A DNA stretch of 64,000 nt from Neoceratodus forsteri (GCA_016271365.2 CM057452.1:1242881001-1242945000), one strand, 5' to 3'. Counted from the first letter of the stretch, positions 23,836 to 33,775 are shown. A program made the numbers and translations. The notes: generated from the sequence alone by a model not told the origin.

Positions 23836-24912
23836 TAATAAAATCTGACCATGCTACACTGACATCAGCAACACCCTCCCTAGAGGTCTGGGCACTCTCA
23901 GTGGTGTATGTGCCTCCCCAGTGTCCATGGAAGCTAGTGAGGCATGTATGCTACTAGGCATTCCTCAACCTCCAAAAATGCTGTTGCTGATGCCAACTAG
24001 GCCAGAGAAGACTGCCTAATTTTATGAATGAGGGAAAAAAAATATTATTTTATTTAGTTTTTAATTAATCATGTAAGTGCAATAGGCAACAAAATGTGTC
24101 TTTCCATGCTTTTTAATTAATCAGGTAAGTGCATTAGGCAATCAAATGCCTATTTTTTCAGGCTTGACCCGGGGGATCAAAACCAGTTTGAATAAAAAGG
24201 CAATACAATATTCAATAAGAATAAAAGAGACATGTATGATCAATACATAATGGGTGGGATGTTCAAAGGGGTTGCACATGGCACAACAGTGTTGCACCAT
24301 GCGCAACCCACTGATATGCCCCAACACGATATTCAAAAGGGAGTGTTGAACCATGCAGATTCCGATGCACTGGGGTGCACCAGTAATGAATGTGGCACAG
24401 GTGGGGGGCGTGCCCATGCATATTCCGCACATTGTGATATTCAGCCTGGGATATGTGGCGCATATGCTGGTGCAACGCCTACTTGCACCGCGCACTGGTG
24501 CTCAAAGTAGAGCCAGTAAGAAATAGTAGCAAGGGCTGGCCACCCACAGGTGAGCTGCCGTGTTGCAGTATGCAACTCAGCAGCCTCCAGCTGTGGGTGG
24601 GCACCTGAGCTTCGGAGCCAGGGTCTGTCAGCGTCTCATCCCCCCATGCCCAATCATGGGCATTGTAATATAAATGATATCCCTGGTGGCCCAGTGGACC
24701 GCTTCCAGCCTGATCACATGCATAGTCTGTACTTGCAGTAAATACTGTAAATAATGTCTGTGACAAATATCTGTAGCACATGCTCTATGTAACTGTTGTT
24801 ATACCCTGTCTGTATTATGTTCAGTCTTACATGTGATGAGGTACCTTTGGAAATGAGCCTCTAGCTCAAAGGTTGTGAACTGATATATCAAATAAGTAAA
24901 AAATTAAAATAA

Positions 24913-25140
24913 ATAAGTATAAAATAAAACACGTCCAATATCCCTGGTGGTCCAGTGGACCACTTCCATCCCGATCGCGGGCATAAGTATAAAATAAAAT
25001 ACGTCCAATATCCCTGGTGCTCAAGTGGACCACTTCCAGACTGATTGTTGGCATAGGTATAAAATAAAACACGTCCAAAATCGCTGGTGGTCAAGTGGAC
25101 CGCTTCCAGCCCAATCACAGGCATAAGTATACTAAATAGC
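24913..25140 (+). repeat. 70-bp tandem repeat inside the foldback element
   Basis: The block GTATAAAATAAAA.ACGTCC recurs at 24917, 24987 and 25057, with a decayed fourth at 25127, an exact 70-base period. Each unit contains ATCCCTGGTGGTCCAGTGGACC. A separated partial unit lies at 24670-24720. Confidence 0.88.
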
Positions 25141-25542
25141 ATTTAAAATATCCATGGTGGTCCAGCGGTACCTCCTCCCCACCACCCACTAAGCCTTGCC
25201 ACCCCCAGTCTGCAGCAGGCGGCAGCTCCCCCCGCAAGCCACCCGGCCTGCCAACTGACTGCATACAATATGAAACAGCACCTATTTGTCCACAGAGTGG
25301 GCCAATGGGCGTGCAGACCGTACCATACTACATAGTCCCGATATGTGAATGGATCCAGTCACATATCTGAACTGTGTAATGCGGTATGTCTGCACTTGCC
25401 ATGCTGTGACCAATAGGGTACAACTGTACTGTATGCAGTCAGTTGGCAGGGGGTCGAGCAGCTTGCAGGTGGGGAGCTGTCACCCTCCACTGACCAGGAG
25501 GGAGCAGGGTGGTGGGGCTCAGTGGGCAGGTGGGGAGGGGGG

Positions 25543-25675
25543 TACCACTGGACCACCAGGGATAATTTAAAATGTTGTTAAGTATACTTATGCCCACGAT
25601 CGGGATGGAAGCAGTCCACTGGACCACCAGGGATATTGGACATGTTTTGTTTTATACTGATGCCCATGATTGGGC
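25543..25675 (-). repeat. Inverted copies of the 70-bp repeat
   Basis: Two units in reverse orientation (GGACCACCAGGGAT at 25550 and 25621). They form the opposite arm of the foldback. Confidence 0.85.
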
Positions 25676-26105
25676 ATTGGGGCACTTTGCCACAATGTGT
25701 AGGGGGCGCCGGTCCCTGATGGCTGCAGCCTGGCAGGGTGCTAGGCACAAGTCACCGGGTATCAGCGCACCTGCATGCAAATGGGGCCATACTGACATGC
25801 TAATGGCCCCAGTTGCACCTTGCATGCATTATGGCCCATTTGCATATCCACCACTGAATATCGCAGTTCCTGCACCTAGTGCAACCACACTTGCACTGGC
25901 GCATCCTCCTGCTCCACTCTTGCCACTTGCGCTGCCGCAGTGCCACTGCACCATGGGCAATGCAGGTGGCCACGTTGCCATATTCAACGGTGCTGAGCCC
26001 TGGCACAGCACCGTTGAATATTGCCCAGCACACTCCCTGGCACATCCCAGTTGCACTGCGCCCAGGCTTGTGCCCCTGCCTGGCGCACTCTGAATATCCC
26101 ACCCA

Positions 26106-26640
26106 ATATATCTAAATGTAGCAGACAACAGGAAAGGCACCACATAATGGTTAAAGAAAAATACATGACATACTGTAGATCAATACATGGAGATGTGGAT
26201 AATGAGATTTTTACACACACAAACAATGTGTGGGATTCTACATAAACCCGGAAAGTGAATATTAAGGGCTTTATAAAAGCCTTCCACACCGAGCGTGACT
26301 GTAAAATTTGAGTTTTACATACCTCCCCATCTTTTGTTTTATGTAGTGTAATTGCTGAATAGTGTTTTCTTGCCTTGCATACCCAGCATTTGTATAAAAC
26401 AATGTGGCCAGGAGATGGTGTTGCTGTTCAATAGCACATTTGGGCTGAAGCACAGTTTATACTTTTTTTCATTATCAGAAATGGGGAGACAGATGTCCAG
26501 ATTGTACCCAGAAATTATAACAGGCACAGAAATTTGTGAAAGATGGTGCTGAAGTGTGAAGCGAAGTAGTGTGTCTGTAAGGGAGTCAAACTGTGCATGC
26601 GTGCAGCAAAGAGAAACTTAGGATGTGTTTATTGTTATTA
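26106..26640. other. No gene recognised; small hairpin
   Basis: GGGCTTTATAAAAGCC near 26266-26282 is a short palindrome. No coding motif was seen. Confidence 0.45.
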
Positions 26641-27017
26641 TCAGTTGGTTATAATGGTGGGTTATAACTGGGTTTCCCTATGGATAAAACTCAACCAGTT
26701 GTTAAACTGGAATATAGTGCAAGAGCCATATGATTACTTTGAAAACAATGGTGTAGCTAAAATCACCTTAACAATAAGTTGTGTCCCACAGGGCTCTATT
26801 TTGGGACACCTACTTTCCTCCCTTTTCTTGAATGACTTGCCTTTAGTTTGTCCATCTTCTGAAATGCTTTTATATACAGATGATGCAGTCATTTTTTGGG
26901 GGAGGAAGAGATATGGGGGCCCTAAATGACATTCTCCAGAAAGAGTTCTTTAAGTTACAGTCCTAGTTCAGTGCTCGGTATATGGTCCTTAATATTAAGA
27001 AAATTAAATGTATGGTC
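26641..27017 (+). mobile_element. LINE RT fragment, left half of the copy split by the DNA transposon
   Basis: Shows VPQGSILG near 26788, SLFLNDLPLVC, and the active site YTDD (26873-26884; Thr in place of Ala, both Asp kept). About 46 codons further it reaches NIKKIKCMVL, the LxLNxxKTKxMVF block of LINE RTs. The next residues continue at 42307, after the 15.3-kb insertion. A local frameshift lies near 26930-26965. Confidence 0.78.
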
Positions 27018-27021
27018 TTAA

Positions 27022-27285
27022 AGGACAAATAAAGAGCATATTTTTTAAAATGGTTGTTGAACCCACCCTTGTTGCTCAGTGTGTCGTCTTTCTCCATATA
27101 ATCACCTCTTGGGACTTAAAATTTTAAATGTACTCTTTATAATTACTTACAAAGGTTTGCATTTCATTTAATTTCTGCTCCTCCTTCTGCATCCTCACTA
27201 ATGAGCTTGCTGTCGGTAGCGCGCCGTGCTCGTCTCACGCATGCATGTTTGAAGCCGATGATGTCATTGTAGTGAGACGTATCAC
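27022..27285 (+). repeat. Left terminal inverted repeat
   Basis: Pairs with 42060-42302. Besides the 12 terminal bases, matching blocks include TATTTT, TTTTAAAT..ACTCT..TA.ATTA, CATTT and TGATGTCATTGTAGTGAGA (27259-27277), whose partner in the right repeat reads TGATGACGTCACTGTAGCGA. It ends ten bases before the gene's start codon and so holds its promoter region. Confidence 0.78.
27259..27266 (+). promoter_or_regulatory. CRE-like site in left inverted repeat
   Basis: TGATGTCA differs by one base from the palindromic CREB/ATF site. The right inverted repeat carries the exact palindrome TGACGTCA at 42081-42088. Position about 30 bases before the ATG suggests a core-promoter role. This is inference only. 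Confidence 0.4.
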
Positions 27286-27294
27286 ACTGGCAGC

Positions 27295-27497
27295 ATGGCT
27301 GAGTTAGATGTCTCCCATATCCCTAACTTAAGTGAAGATTTTGACTTGCTTTCAGTGGCTCAGCCATACATCTTTGAGCCACTGAGGAGTGATCCAGTAC
27401 AAGATGTGGTTGCAGAGGCGGGTACTTCATCAGAAGAAGAATTGGAGCAGTCTGAAGCTGGTGAGGGTAGAAGGACTGCTCAGCCAGCCAGCGAGTG
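27295..27497 (+). CDS. P2X7 ballast-domain protein, exon 1
   Basis: First coding exon (67 codons plus 2 bases). The start is ATG in strong context (A at -3, G at +4), just inside the left inverted repeat. It encodes an N-terminal motif PYIFEP (residues 24-29), typical of stand-alone proteins predicted as 'P2X purinoceptor 7-like', then an acidic stretch SSEEELEQSEAGEG (45-58) that is probably disordered. The donor GTGGGT at 27498 leaves phase 2, so codon 68 (Trp) is completed in exon 2, giving EW|CVCGNC as expected for the family. A second GT (27503) would put exon 2 out of frame. There is no signal peptide or membrane segment, so a soluble intracellular protein is likely. The function of these stand-alone proteins is not established. 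Confidence 0.8.
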
Positions 27498-27631
27498 GTG
27501 GGTGAATTCTGTATTTCACATTGGTGTCAGTCAGTAGCTGGCCTGGGATTCAGCAGTACAGACGTGTTTCCCCATAGCACTCATGTGATGTGTAATGGCA
27601 TAATACACTAATATTATTGATGTGTAAAGCA

Positions 27632-27637
<6 letters not shown>

Positions 27638-27661
<24 letters not shown>
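27638..27661. repeat. (TA)n microsatellite
   Basis: About a dozen TA units in intron 1. Confidence 0.9.
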
Positions 27662-27662
<1 letters not shown>

Positions 27663-28214
27663 GTGCTATACCTTGCCTTGCATCTTACTTTATCCAGTGT
27701 TTTGACTCCTGTTGATGCTGTGTCATCATTTTGCATTAGTTGTTATGCTGTGTTGGTAACTGTATATGCCCCTGTCCTGCTAATATGACCCCTTCTAAGT
27801 TCTCACTCCACAGCATGTCTCTCCCCACAGCTGAAATGGTATGGCCTTAGTGACTCAACAGCACATGGTGTGATACCTTTGAAGGGAGGCGTTATCTTGC
27901 TGCAGTCTGTTCATCTTTTTGATGTTGTTGCCCGATGGGATGAGAGCTGCCATTGACATCCAACAGTCTCAGCTTGTGAAAATCATTTATATGGTGGTGA
28001 TGAGTGCTGGATTACCTGACACTGTGGCTTGGAGTTCCACTTGCACACCTGTACCACAGATGCCTGTCCACAGCTGGGGGATTTTTATTTTAATTGTTGC
28101 CCCGGGCTCCAACATGCAATGACACCTGCTCAGTGTGAGCAGTGTGCACACTGGAAAGGCATGTGCCACAGCCCTGATCCCCTGAATCTACCACCAGGGG
28201 CTGCTATTGCATCG

Positions 28215-28392
28215 GCAAGAGCTAACCATCCTCCCTGAGGAAAGACAGCAGTCCATGGGACGCTCTATCCTTCCTCATCCCCACTGACCCCTGGCAACCC
28301 TTGCTCATTCCGGAACACAGGTTGCCGGTGTGGTGCAAGGTGTGACATCCAGGGCCTCAACCCTCAGTGCTAGCGGGCCGGCTACCATAGTA
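28215..28392 (-). mobile_element. tRNA-Leu-like SINE, copy a
   Basis: On the minus strand the head reads CCGGCCCGCTAGCACTGAGG, then GGTTGAGGCCCTGGATG, like the A-box side of a tRNA-Leu. A degenerate B box (CTGTGTTCCGGAATG) and a body with GTCAGTGGGGATGAGGAAGG follow. Other copies are at 30725-30905, 31655-31865 and 36290-36530. Confidence 0.7.
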
Positions 28393-28439
28393 CTGCATGT
28401 TGGTATAGTCCATGTTGCTCTCTATTGCACGAAAAGGGT

Positions 28440-28682
28440 TCAAAGTCAAATATACCATATATAGCACACTTTTCTCAGAGGTTGGTAGATCAGAAGGCTG
28501 TGGGTTTTATCCTCACACCAGGAACTTAGTTGAAATCCCAATACTGACACCGTAGTGCAGCATAAGGGTGGTGCTGCAATTGTGAGGTGCCATCTTTCAG
28601 ATGACATATTGAACAGCAGTGCTATCTGCCCATTCTGGCAGTTGCTCTGGTGGACACTAAATATCCCGTGGCACACTAAGCC
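28440..28682 (+). mobile_element. V-SINE-like element
   Basis: The head has GGTTGGTAGATCAGAAGGC..TGGGTTTTATCC (tRNA-like boxes). The centre carries GCCATCTTTCAGATGACAT followed by CTGTGGACAC-type sequence (GCTCTGGTGGACACTAAATA, TCCCGTGGCACAC). This recalls the conserved central domain of vertebrate V/Deu-type SINEs. Assignment is by recalled pattern. Confidence 0.55.
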
Positions 28683-28684
28683 GA

Positions 28685-28815
28685 GGCTTGTTTCCAAGTG
28701 CGACATGGAAGCACAGTGAATTTTGCTGATAGAGTTTGTCACAGTATGCAAGTTGTGGCTGTGTGATTCAAACCCTGGTCTCCAGGTTTGCACCTCATAT
28801 CCCTTCACCTGGAGG
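28685..28815 (-). mobile_element. CORE-SINE / MIR-like fragment
   Basis: The minus strand carries GGTTTGAATC (B box) and the core that matches the copies at 11656-11905 and 57885-58075 (GCTTGTTTCCAAGTGCGACATGG and AGTATGCAAGT in plus orientation). Confidence 0.6.
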
Positions 28816-28829
28816 CCTCCCCTTACCTG

Positions 28830-29250
28830 TGTGGGTGTCCAGGAAGGTAGACTCTCCCGATGCCCACTGGCACCATCATTACATCTGTGTCGGAGAGGGT
28901 GGGTGCATCATTGTGGCTAACATGCTTTGCTGCAGTGGGGAGGTGAGCTGTCAACATCTTATCTGCTGGGTGGCCAATGGAGCACACACCACAGCATCCT
29001 TGCATAGGTACTTCAGTGGCACATGGTCAGCAACACTGCATAGTGTGCCTTGGAAGATACTGACCACAAGGATCTTCCAGAGAGTGATAACCCCCACACA
29101 CACACACTGGGAAGAGATCATCCAAAGGACACTGCGGAGCACTCCCTGCCAGCCATCATTCCTGTCTTCCCATGCTAGGGAGAGAACCCGGGTCATCAGC
29201 GTGAGAGGCGAGCACTTTGTCCCGGTGCCATATTGCCAGACTGCCTCCTT
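28830..29250 (-). mobile_element. tRNA-derived SINE, long form
   Basis: The minus-strand head near 29247 reads GGCAATATGGCACCGGGACA, with a B-box-like CCCGGGTTCTCTCC about 45 bases on. The body contains a (GT)n run at 29096-29108. It explains the 176-codon open frame at 28736-29266, which has no protein motif. No second copy was found in the window. Confidence 0.45.
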
Positions 29251-29667
29251 CCTAAGTCAGCATTAACCCACAACCGGATGTGTGGTTATTGGGTAGTAAT
29301 GCACACCCATGGTGCATTGTGAGACATGTGACAGCATGTCGAGTGTCCTGACAGACACACACACACAGATGAGATGGCAGCACCTTTGCTTTACTGTCTC
29401 TCCCTCTGCACAAACTGACTTGCCCCCCATGTGTCTTTTGTGATGGGAGTCACAACATATTGCAACAGCTGTGCAGAACACCTTCTGTGTAACATCATAC
29501 AACTTTGCTCATCCTACGACATCAATACAGTGCTTTTATGGGCATCTGTTGCATGTCAAATGCAGTTGTTTTTGGGTTACCAATGTACTTGTTTGCTTTA
29601 TGCCAGTGTATGATTGCACCTTCTTCAATGTCATTGTGGGGACTAATGCTATGGCCATTTTTTTCAG

Positions 29668-29888
29668 GTGTGTCTGCGGCAATTGCAATAAAATGGAGAC
29701 CAATGTGGAGTGCATTTGTTGCCATGAGGTGGCAGCTGTAGGGCAAAATGTGAAGAGGAACATGTCACCTGCATCACCGAGCTCGACTGCTTTCGAGAAA
29801 ACTGCCTGAGTCGCAATGTGATTCTCGTTTCCTATTATGAGTATGAATTCATGGAGGGACCACTCAATGATGCTGTTCCTCTAAATGA
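29668..29888 (+). pseudogene. P2X7 ballast-domain protein, exon 2 (with a 1-base frameshift)
   Basis: Second coding exon, holding the cysteine-rich zinc-binding part of the domain. It encodes C69-V-C-G-N-C74, then VECICCHE (C83, C85, C86, H87), the CxCGxC...CCxE pattern of the P2X7 intracellular domain. After GCT-GTA (29735-29740) the homologous frame shifts. Continuing in the original frame meets TGA near 29808, whereas the shifted frame gives AKCEEEHVTCITELDCF and YYEYEFMEGPL, which continue the family pattern. Loss of one base near 29739/29740 explains this and also restores phase 2 at the donor (29889, GTGAGTATAA). The upstream part of the shifted frame has its own stop, so a real frame break exists. 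It may be a pseudogene mutation or an assembly error. Confidence 0.8.
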
Positions 29889-29986
29889 GTGAGTATAAAC
29901 CATGGTACAGATCAGTTTTTGAACCGTGAAGTATTTACTGCTACCTGCTGTAACTGGGTACTATTTTCATCTACGTGGTAGTAGAA

Positions 29987-30370
29987 AGGGATTGATAAGG
30001 GACCGAAAGGGATTAATAAGGTGGATAAGGAGAGTCTCTTGAAGCTGAGTGGCAACCACCTAACACAAGGGGCACAGTCTTAAGCTGGAAGGTGGGAGGT
30101 TTCACGATGGGTGATTCACTTCTTCACAGAGAGTGAATTGTGGACACTTGGAATGCGTTGCCAGAGGAGGTGATCTCATTGAAGACAGTGAGCAGCTGTA
30201 ATAGAGGCTGGGATAGGCATGGGGGAAGGTAAGGATCAAGGGTGGGGAGGATGGGAGGAGTGGTGAGAGAGGGCAGGACAGTAGATGAAACTGTGGACAT
30301 GAGCAAAGTAGATTAACCAAATGGCATTCTTCTGCTGGCTTCTTCCTATGTTGGTATGTTAGTATGTAGT
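29987..30370 (+). mobile_element. CR1 family A 3' end
   Basis: Encodes the C-terminal CR1 stretch corresponding to 6770-6920 (TTCACAGAGAG.., TGGAATGCGTTGCCAGAGGAGG). It ends in CCTATGTTGGTATGTTAGTATGT, the family A octamer tail. It lies in intron 2 in the gene's own orientation. Confidence 0.82.
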
Positions 30371-30724
30371 AATACCATGCTTTGACCTGCCTCTGGCACA
30401 CATCTGTGAAAAAAGGGCACAGTTTGACTGGGTGTCTGCAACCACTGACCCTCCTCTGATACCACATAGGAGTCTTGAGACAGTTTCCCACTGCCATGCA
30501 GTGCACCGACTGCATTTTTAACATGCTATGTTGCAGCTGCCCTTCTTTATATCCAGTGCACAACTCCTCAAAGAGTGTCCTGCATGTACACAAGTAATAC
30601 CTATGCTGTTTTCTTACCCAACTGTACTACTGACAGTTCATTAGTATGTTGATCCATGCCACTAGCACGTAATGCCACAGCAAATTTTGTGCATATGTAT
30701 CAACATACTGTCAATATACAGTGT
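30371..30724. other. No recognised feature
   Basis: Intronic sequence without a motif or a repeat I can match. Confidence 0.45.
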
Positions 30725-30905
30725 TGAAGGCCGTCCTGGTGGCGTTAAGGGTTTAGGTGCCAGATGCTACGTCTCATGCCATGCCATCAACCCTGGTTCG
30801 GAAATGAGTCATGGGCATGTGGGGGGGGGGGGTTGGCAGGGGTAGGAAAGGATTGAACGACTGGAGGACTGCACTCCTTTCCTGGGGGGGTAGTCTACTC
30901 TCACT
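30725..30905 (+). mobile_element. tRNA-Leu-like SINE, copy b
   Basis: The plus-strand head CCTGGTGGCGTTAAGGGTTT and AGGTGCCAGATGCTACGTCT is followed by the B-box-like CCTGGTTCGGAAATG. The body has GGCAGGGGTAGGAAAGGATT, shared with copies a and d. An 11-G run lies at 30822-30832. Confidence 0.75.
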
Positions 30906-31654
30906 TTCAGTGGCTCCTGGCGATGTCTGGAACACAGCAAGTAGTGAGTGGCATCATTGCACTTCCATGTCCTGGGGCAACAGAACAAAGGAAACACCCT
31001 TGTGCCTCAGTAGAAAAAGATGGGTCGAGTGAAAGACCACCACTCACAAATGCTGGATCCTCCATCCTGCCTGTGGCTGCTCCATGTGCCATGCATGGTC
31101 TGCCCACTACATTTCAGAAAGGTCAGTGGATGAACAGCGGTCGTTCCATGGGGTGCTTAGATTCAGGGAGTCAGTGGTCCAGGACGAGTAGCACAGAGTT
31201 GTCCCCCCCTTCCCCACCCCAGACAGGTAAGGCTCGGAAATTTCAGGTGGGTGGCTAGGTTTGTGGAACATCCTACCGGAGACAGTCCAAGAACATAGAG
31301 GAGGAACATAAAGAAAGCTGACCCACCAAAAAATAGTGTGGGAATCAAACTCCGAAAATCATGAAGTGGTAGTAAGTCATATCAAGTGACAATGTCCTTG
31401 CCAGAAACTGGCCAAGTTTGCATCTCAGGTGTGCATAAGTAACCCTCATTGTGCAACACACCATTTTGTATACAGCACAGTTATTTATGTGTCCTCCATG
31501 ACAAAGGATGGATTTCTGCTGGTAGTATGTGGGTGTCATGTGGCATGCTGGCAATACAAACATGGGTTCTTTTTATGTGTGGCATTGATGCTTTACTGCT
31601 ATAGATACACACTGCCGGCATCTGCCACATTTGTCCACTCATTAGGTCCACATC
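30906..31654. other. No recognised feature
   Basis: Intronic. The open frames at 30923-31258 and 31429-31740 lack motifs and partly overlap SINE sequence. Confidence 0.4.
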
Positions 31655-31865
31655 CGCAGCTCCCGATCTCCATCGGGGTCATGAGACACTGGACTCCTCC
31701 ACTGCCCTCCCGGAGGGAGAGCAACCCAGCAGACGCTTAATCCTCCTCCCTCCCTCCCTCCTCCCACTGACCCCGCGCCCGACTTTGTTCCCAAACCTAG
31801 GTCGCCAGTGCAGTGCAGGTATAGCATCCAGCACCTTAACCCTCAGCACCACCGGGCCAGCGGAA
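31655..31865 (-). mobile_element. tRNA-Leu-like SINE, copy c
   Basis: In plus orientation TCGCCAGTGCAGTGCAGGTA and AGCACCTTAACCCTCAGCAC run in reverse complement to copies b and d. The body includes a CCCT-rich run (31742-31765). Confidence 0.75.
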
Positions 31866-32389
31866 CTCCATTTCTTGCCAGTGACATCTGTACAGGTCGG
31901 GAGTGTGGCCATATCGTGTTGTGGAGTGCCGTGACCATTCGGTTCAGTGATCACATCCGTGTAGCTGCCAGCATATCGCGAGTCTTGGAGTCGAGAGGGA
32001 GTGTCCAGTGTAGATGATCTGGAGAGGAGTACTGAGCACAAAAAACACCAGTGTCTGACACCAAATGTCTGGTAGGTAAGTACAGAGGGCCTGGTGGGTG
32101 GGTGGGTGAGGGACTGCTACTACTGCTCAGAACATGGGATCATCGATCCGAGTGTCATTTTTTCGTCTGGTGTATTGTGAGTTATTGGTAAAAAACTGAG
32201 TAGTACCACTAACTGCCATGGGGGGAAGGGGCAAGCACATACGGGGTGGGATGATGCTATTCGGCAGCGGGCAAGCACATCAGTGAGACGTTCAATCGGG
32301 GAAATTACTAAAAATTCCTATGTGCTATCACAATTTTACTTCTTCACTGAGTCTGTGTGGGAGATGTGTAAATCTCCACTGGGACTCAT

Positions 32390-32970
32390 CCATGTTGCTG
32401 TCCTAAGAGAGGGACTCACAGGAAATCATGAGGAAAATCAGGACAGCAGCAGTAGATTTCTGAATCAAGCTAGTGAAGGGAACAAGCAGACTCTGTCGCT
32501 ACTCTGGGTGACTCACCCAGTAAGCCAGGTGTGTTGCAGCTCTGCACAAGGTCAATCAAGCTATTACTGATGACTGTGTGAGGACACTGGGGAGCATGAC
32601 AGGGATAGACAGCTCTGATGAGCAAGTGACAGACCAGCATAGTCAGGGTATTTTATTTGTTATGTTGCTACAGCTGTGAGTTAGCAGCAAATTAACTATA
32701 CGTTGCGCCTTGCTGGTCTGCCCTGCTCATCAGAGCAGTCTGCCCTGTCATGCCTCCTAGTATCCTCACACAATCATTAATAATAGCTGTATTGACTTTT
32801 ATGCAGACCTGCAATCTGGCTTACTGGTCATCATGAGTCACCCAGAGAGTAGTGACAGTCTGCTTGTTCCCTTCACTAGTAAGCTTGCTTAAGAAATTAT
32901 TGATGCTGCTGCTGTCTTCAGATTTTCCTCATGCTGCTGTGAGTCCCTCTCTCTCTCAGGATAGCTGTGT
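32390..32970. repeat. Large inverted repeat (hairpin) in intron 2
   Basis: The left arm is about 32390-32645 and the right arm about 32690-32970. Matching blocks: AGTGAAGGGAACAAGCAGACT near 32473 against its complement near 32852-32872, GGGTGACTCA near 32507 against TGAGTCACCC near 32834, and TGATGAGCA near 32617 against TGCTCATCA near 32725. The loop is about 45 bases. It could be a MITE or inverted duplication. No coding motif. Confidence 0.82.
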
Positions 32971-33242
32971 GGAACAGTCTCAGAGGAGATGGTTGGTCGT
33001 GAGTCAGGCTCAGTAGTGAGAGAGTCTGCAGCTTGCTGCTCCCATTATTCACTGCATGCTCTATGTTGTTCTTCAGCTGTATGGTGTGTGTGTGCTGCAT
33101 AACTAAGACTACAGCTCAGCAGATCACAGTGTTGTCATTACAGGGAGCAGACTGCCTGGCAGTCAGAGTGACCAGAACTTGATACTGCTATTGGTTGTGT
33201 AAGCAATAAGACATGACAGGGTGTGATTTACACAGTTTAACA

Positions 33243-33375
33243 CATGGCTAGGAGGTGTACTGAGGCACGAGGCGGCAGGCTGAGTGCGTCCAGCCTAGCC
33301 GAGTGTTAAAAGTATGTAACGCACACACTGGAGTGGCCTATTGCGCTTATGAAATGGGCTTTTAAATTATAGTGG
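33243..33375 (+). repeat. Dispersed repeat, copy 1
   Basis: Shares about 110 bases with 37921-38035 in the same orientation: CAGGCTGAGTG / CAGGCCGAGTG, then GCACACACTGGAGTGGCCTA / GCACACCATGGAGTGTCTTA, then ATGGGCT. Both may be ends of one unnamed element. Confidence 0.6.
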
Positions 33376-33606
33376 GACATGGAAAGCATATAAGGCGCTA
33401 CCTTGTCCTGTGTCACTGGTATCATGATTGACACAATGTGTTGTACTATACACCCACTGCAGAATGCTGTCATAATAGTTCTATTTTAGCCATTATGGTA
33501 TGTTCATCAGCAACATATTAACAACTGGAATGCATATGAACTGTGTTACATAACTTTATTACCATAGTGAGTTGTGTGTAACTGTTTTCTACATTTATCT
33601 TTGCAG

Positions 33607-33775
33607 ATCATTCAGATTTCTTGCTTATCGAAAATTTGTTTGGTGGATTTGGCGTCATCTTGGAAGATATAACAGAAGAGTTTTGCCGTCCTGCACTGTT
33701 TCTGCTATTCATGCAGTGTTTCCGTCTGAGGAATATACTGGCTTCAGAGAAGCTGATCGACCTACACAGAACTAA
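33607..33775 (+). CDS. P2X7 ballast-domain protein, exon 3 (C-terminus)
   Basis: Last coding exon. One base completes the Glu codon split at the end of exon 2, then 55 codons and TAA follow. It encodes FRFLAYRKFVWWIWRHLG, then RRVLPSCTVSAIHAVFPSEE, then YTGF and a short tail. These are the three best-conserved C-terminal blocks of the P2X7 intracellular domain family: an AYRxFxxWxWxxLG aromatic stretch, LPSCxxxxIRxxFP, and xYTGF. All are intact and uninterrupted. The acceptor TTTGCAG ends at 33606. The family's usual end just after YTGF suggests the protein is complete at about 197 residues (after the exon 2 frameshift). No AATAAA lies nearby; the first downstream is at 36080. Confidence 0.85.

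Larger units (their letters stand above)
24251..26105. mobile_element. Foldback-type nonautonomous DNA transposon
   Basis: Terminal inverted repeats TGGGTGGGATGTTCAAAG (24251-24268) and the complement of TGGGTGGGATATTCAGAG (26088-26105) match at 16 of 18 positions. Inside, long arms are inverted copies of each other: ATGCCCAATCATGGGCAT occurs in both arms, and GCCAACTGACTGCATACA occurs near 25250 and inverted near 25435. The subterminal DNA is packed with short inverted motifs (GCACC/GGTGC, ATATTCAA). No transposase motif is present, and the long frames at 25572-26143 are by-products of this composition. The target duplication is unclear (TAA left, ATA right). Confidence 0.75.
27498..29667 (+). 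other. Intron 1 of the P2X7-domain gene
   Basis: GT..AG intron of 2,170 bases. The acceptor is preceded by a T-rich tract (CATTTTTTTCAG, ending 29667). It contains a (TA)n run and four SINE-like insertions, all listed separately. Confidence 0.78.
29889..33606 (+). other. Intron 2 of the P2X7-domain gene
   Basis: A GT..AG intron of 3,718 bases from GTGAGT to TTTATCTTTGCAG. It is filled with a CR1 tail, two SINEs, a large palindrome and a dispersed repeat, each listed. Confidence 0.78.

Noticed and set aside
23490..23848. Three overlapping frames of 70-94 codons
   Set aside because: Simultaneously open frames without motifs, next to a tRNA-like SINE head.
25572..26143. Overlapping 173-, 100- and 104-codon frames
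   Set aside because: They are produced by the low-complexity inverted motifs of the foldback element; frames are open on both strands at once and carry no motif.
28736..29266. 176-codon open frame in intron 1
   Set aside because: It lies over SINE sequence on the opposite strand, has no domain motif and odd composition, and overlaps the intron of the P2X7-domain gene.
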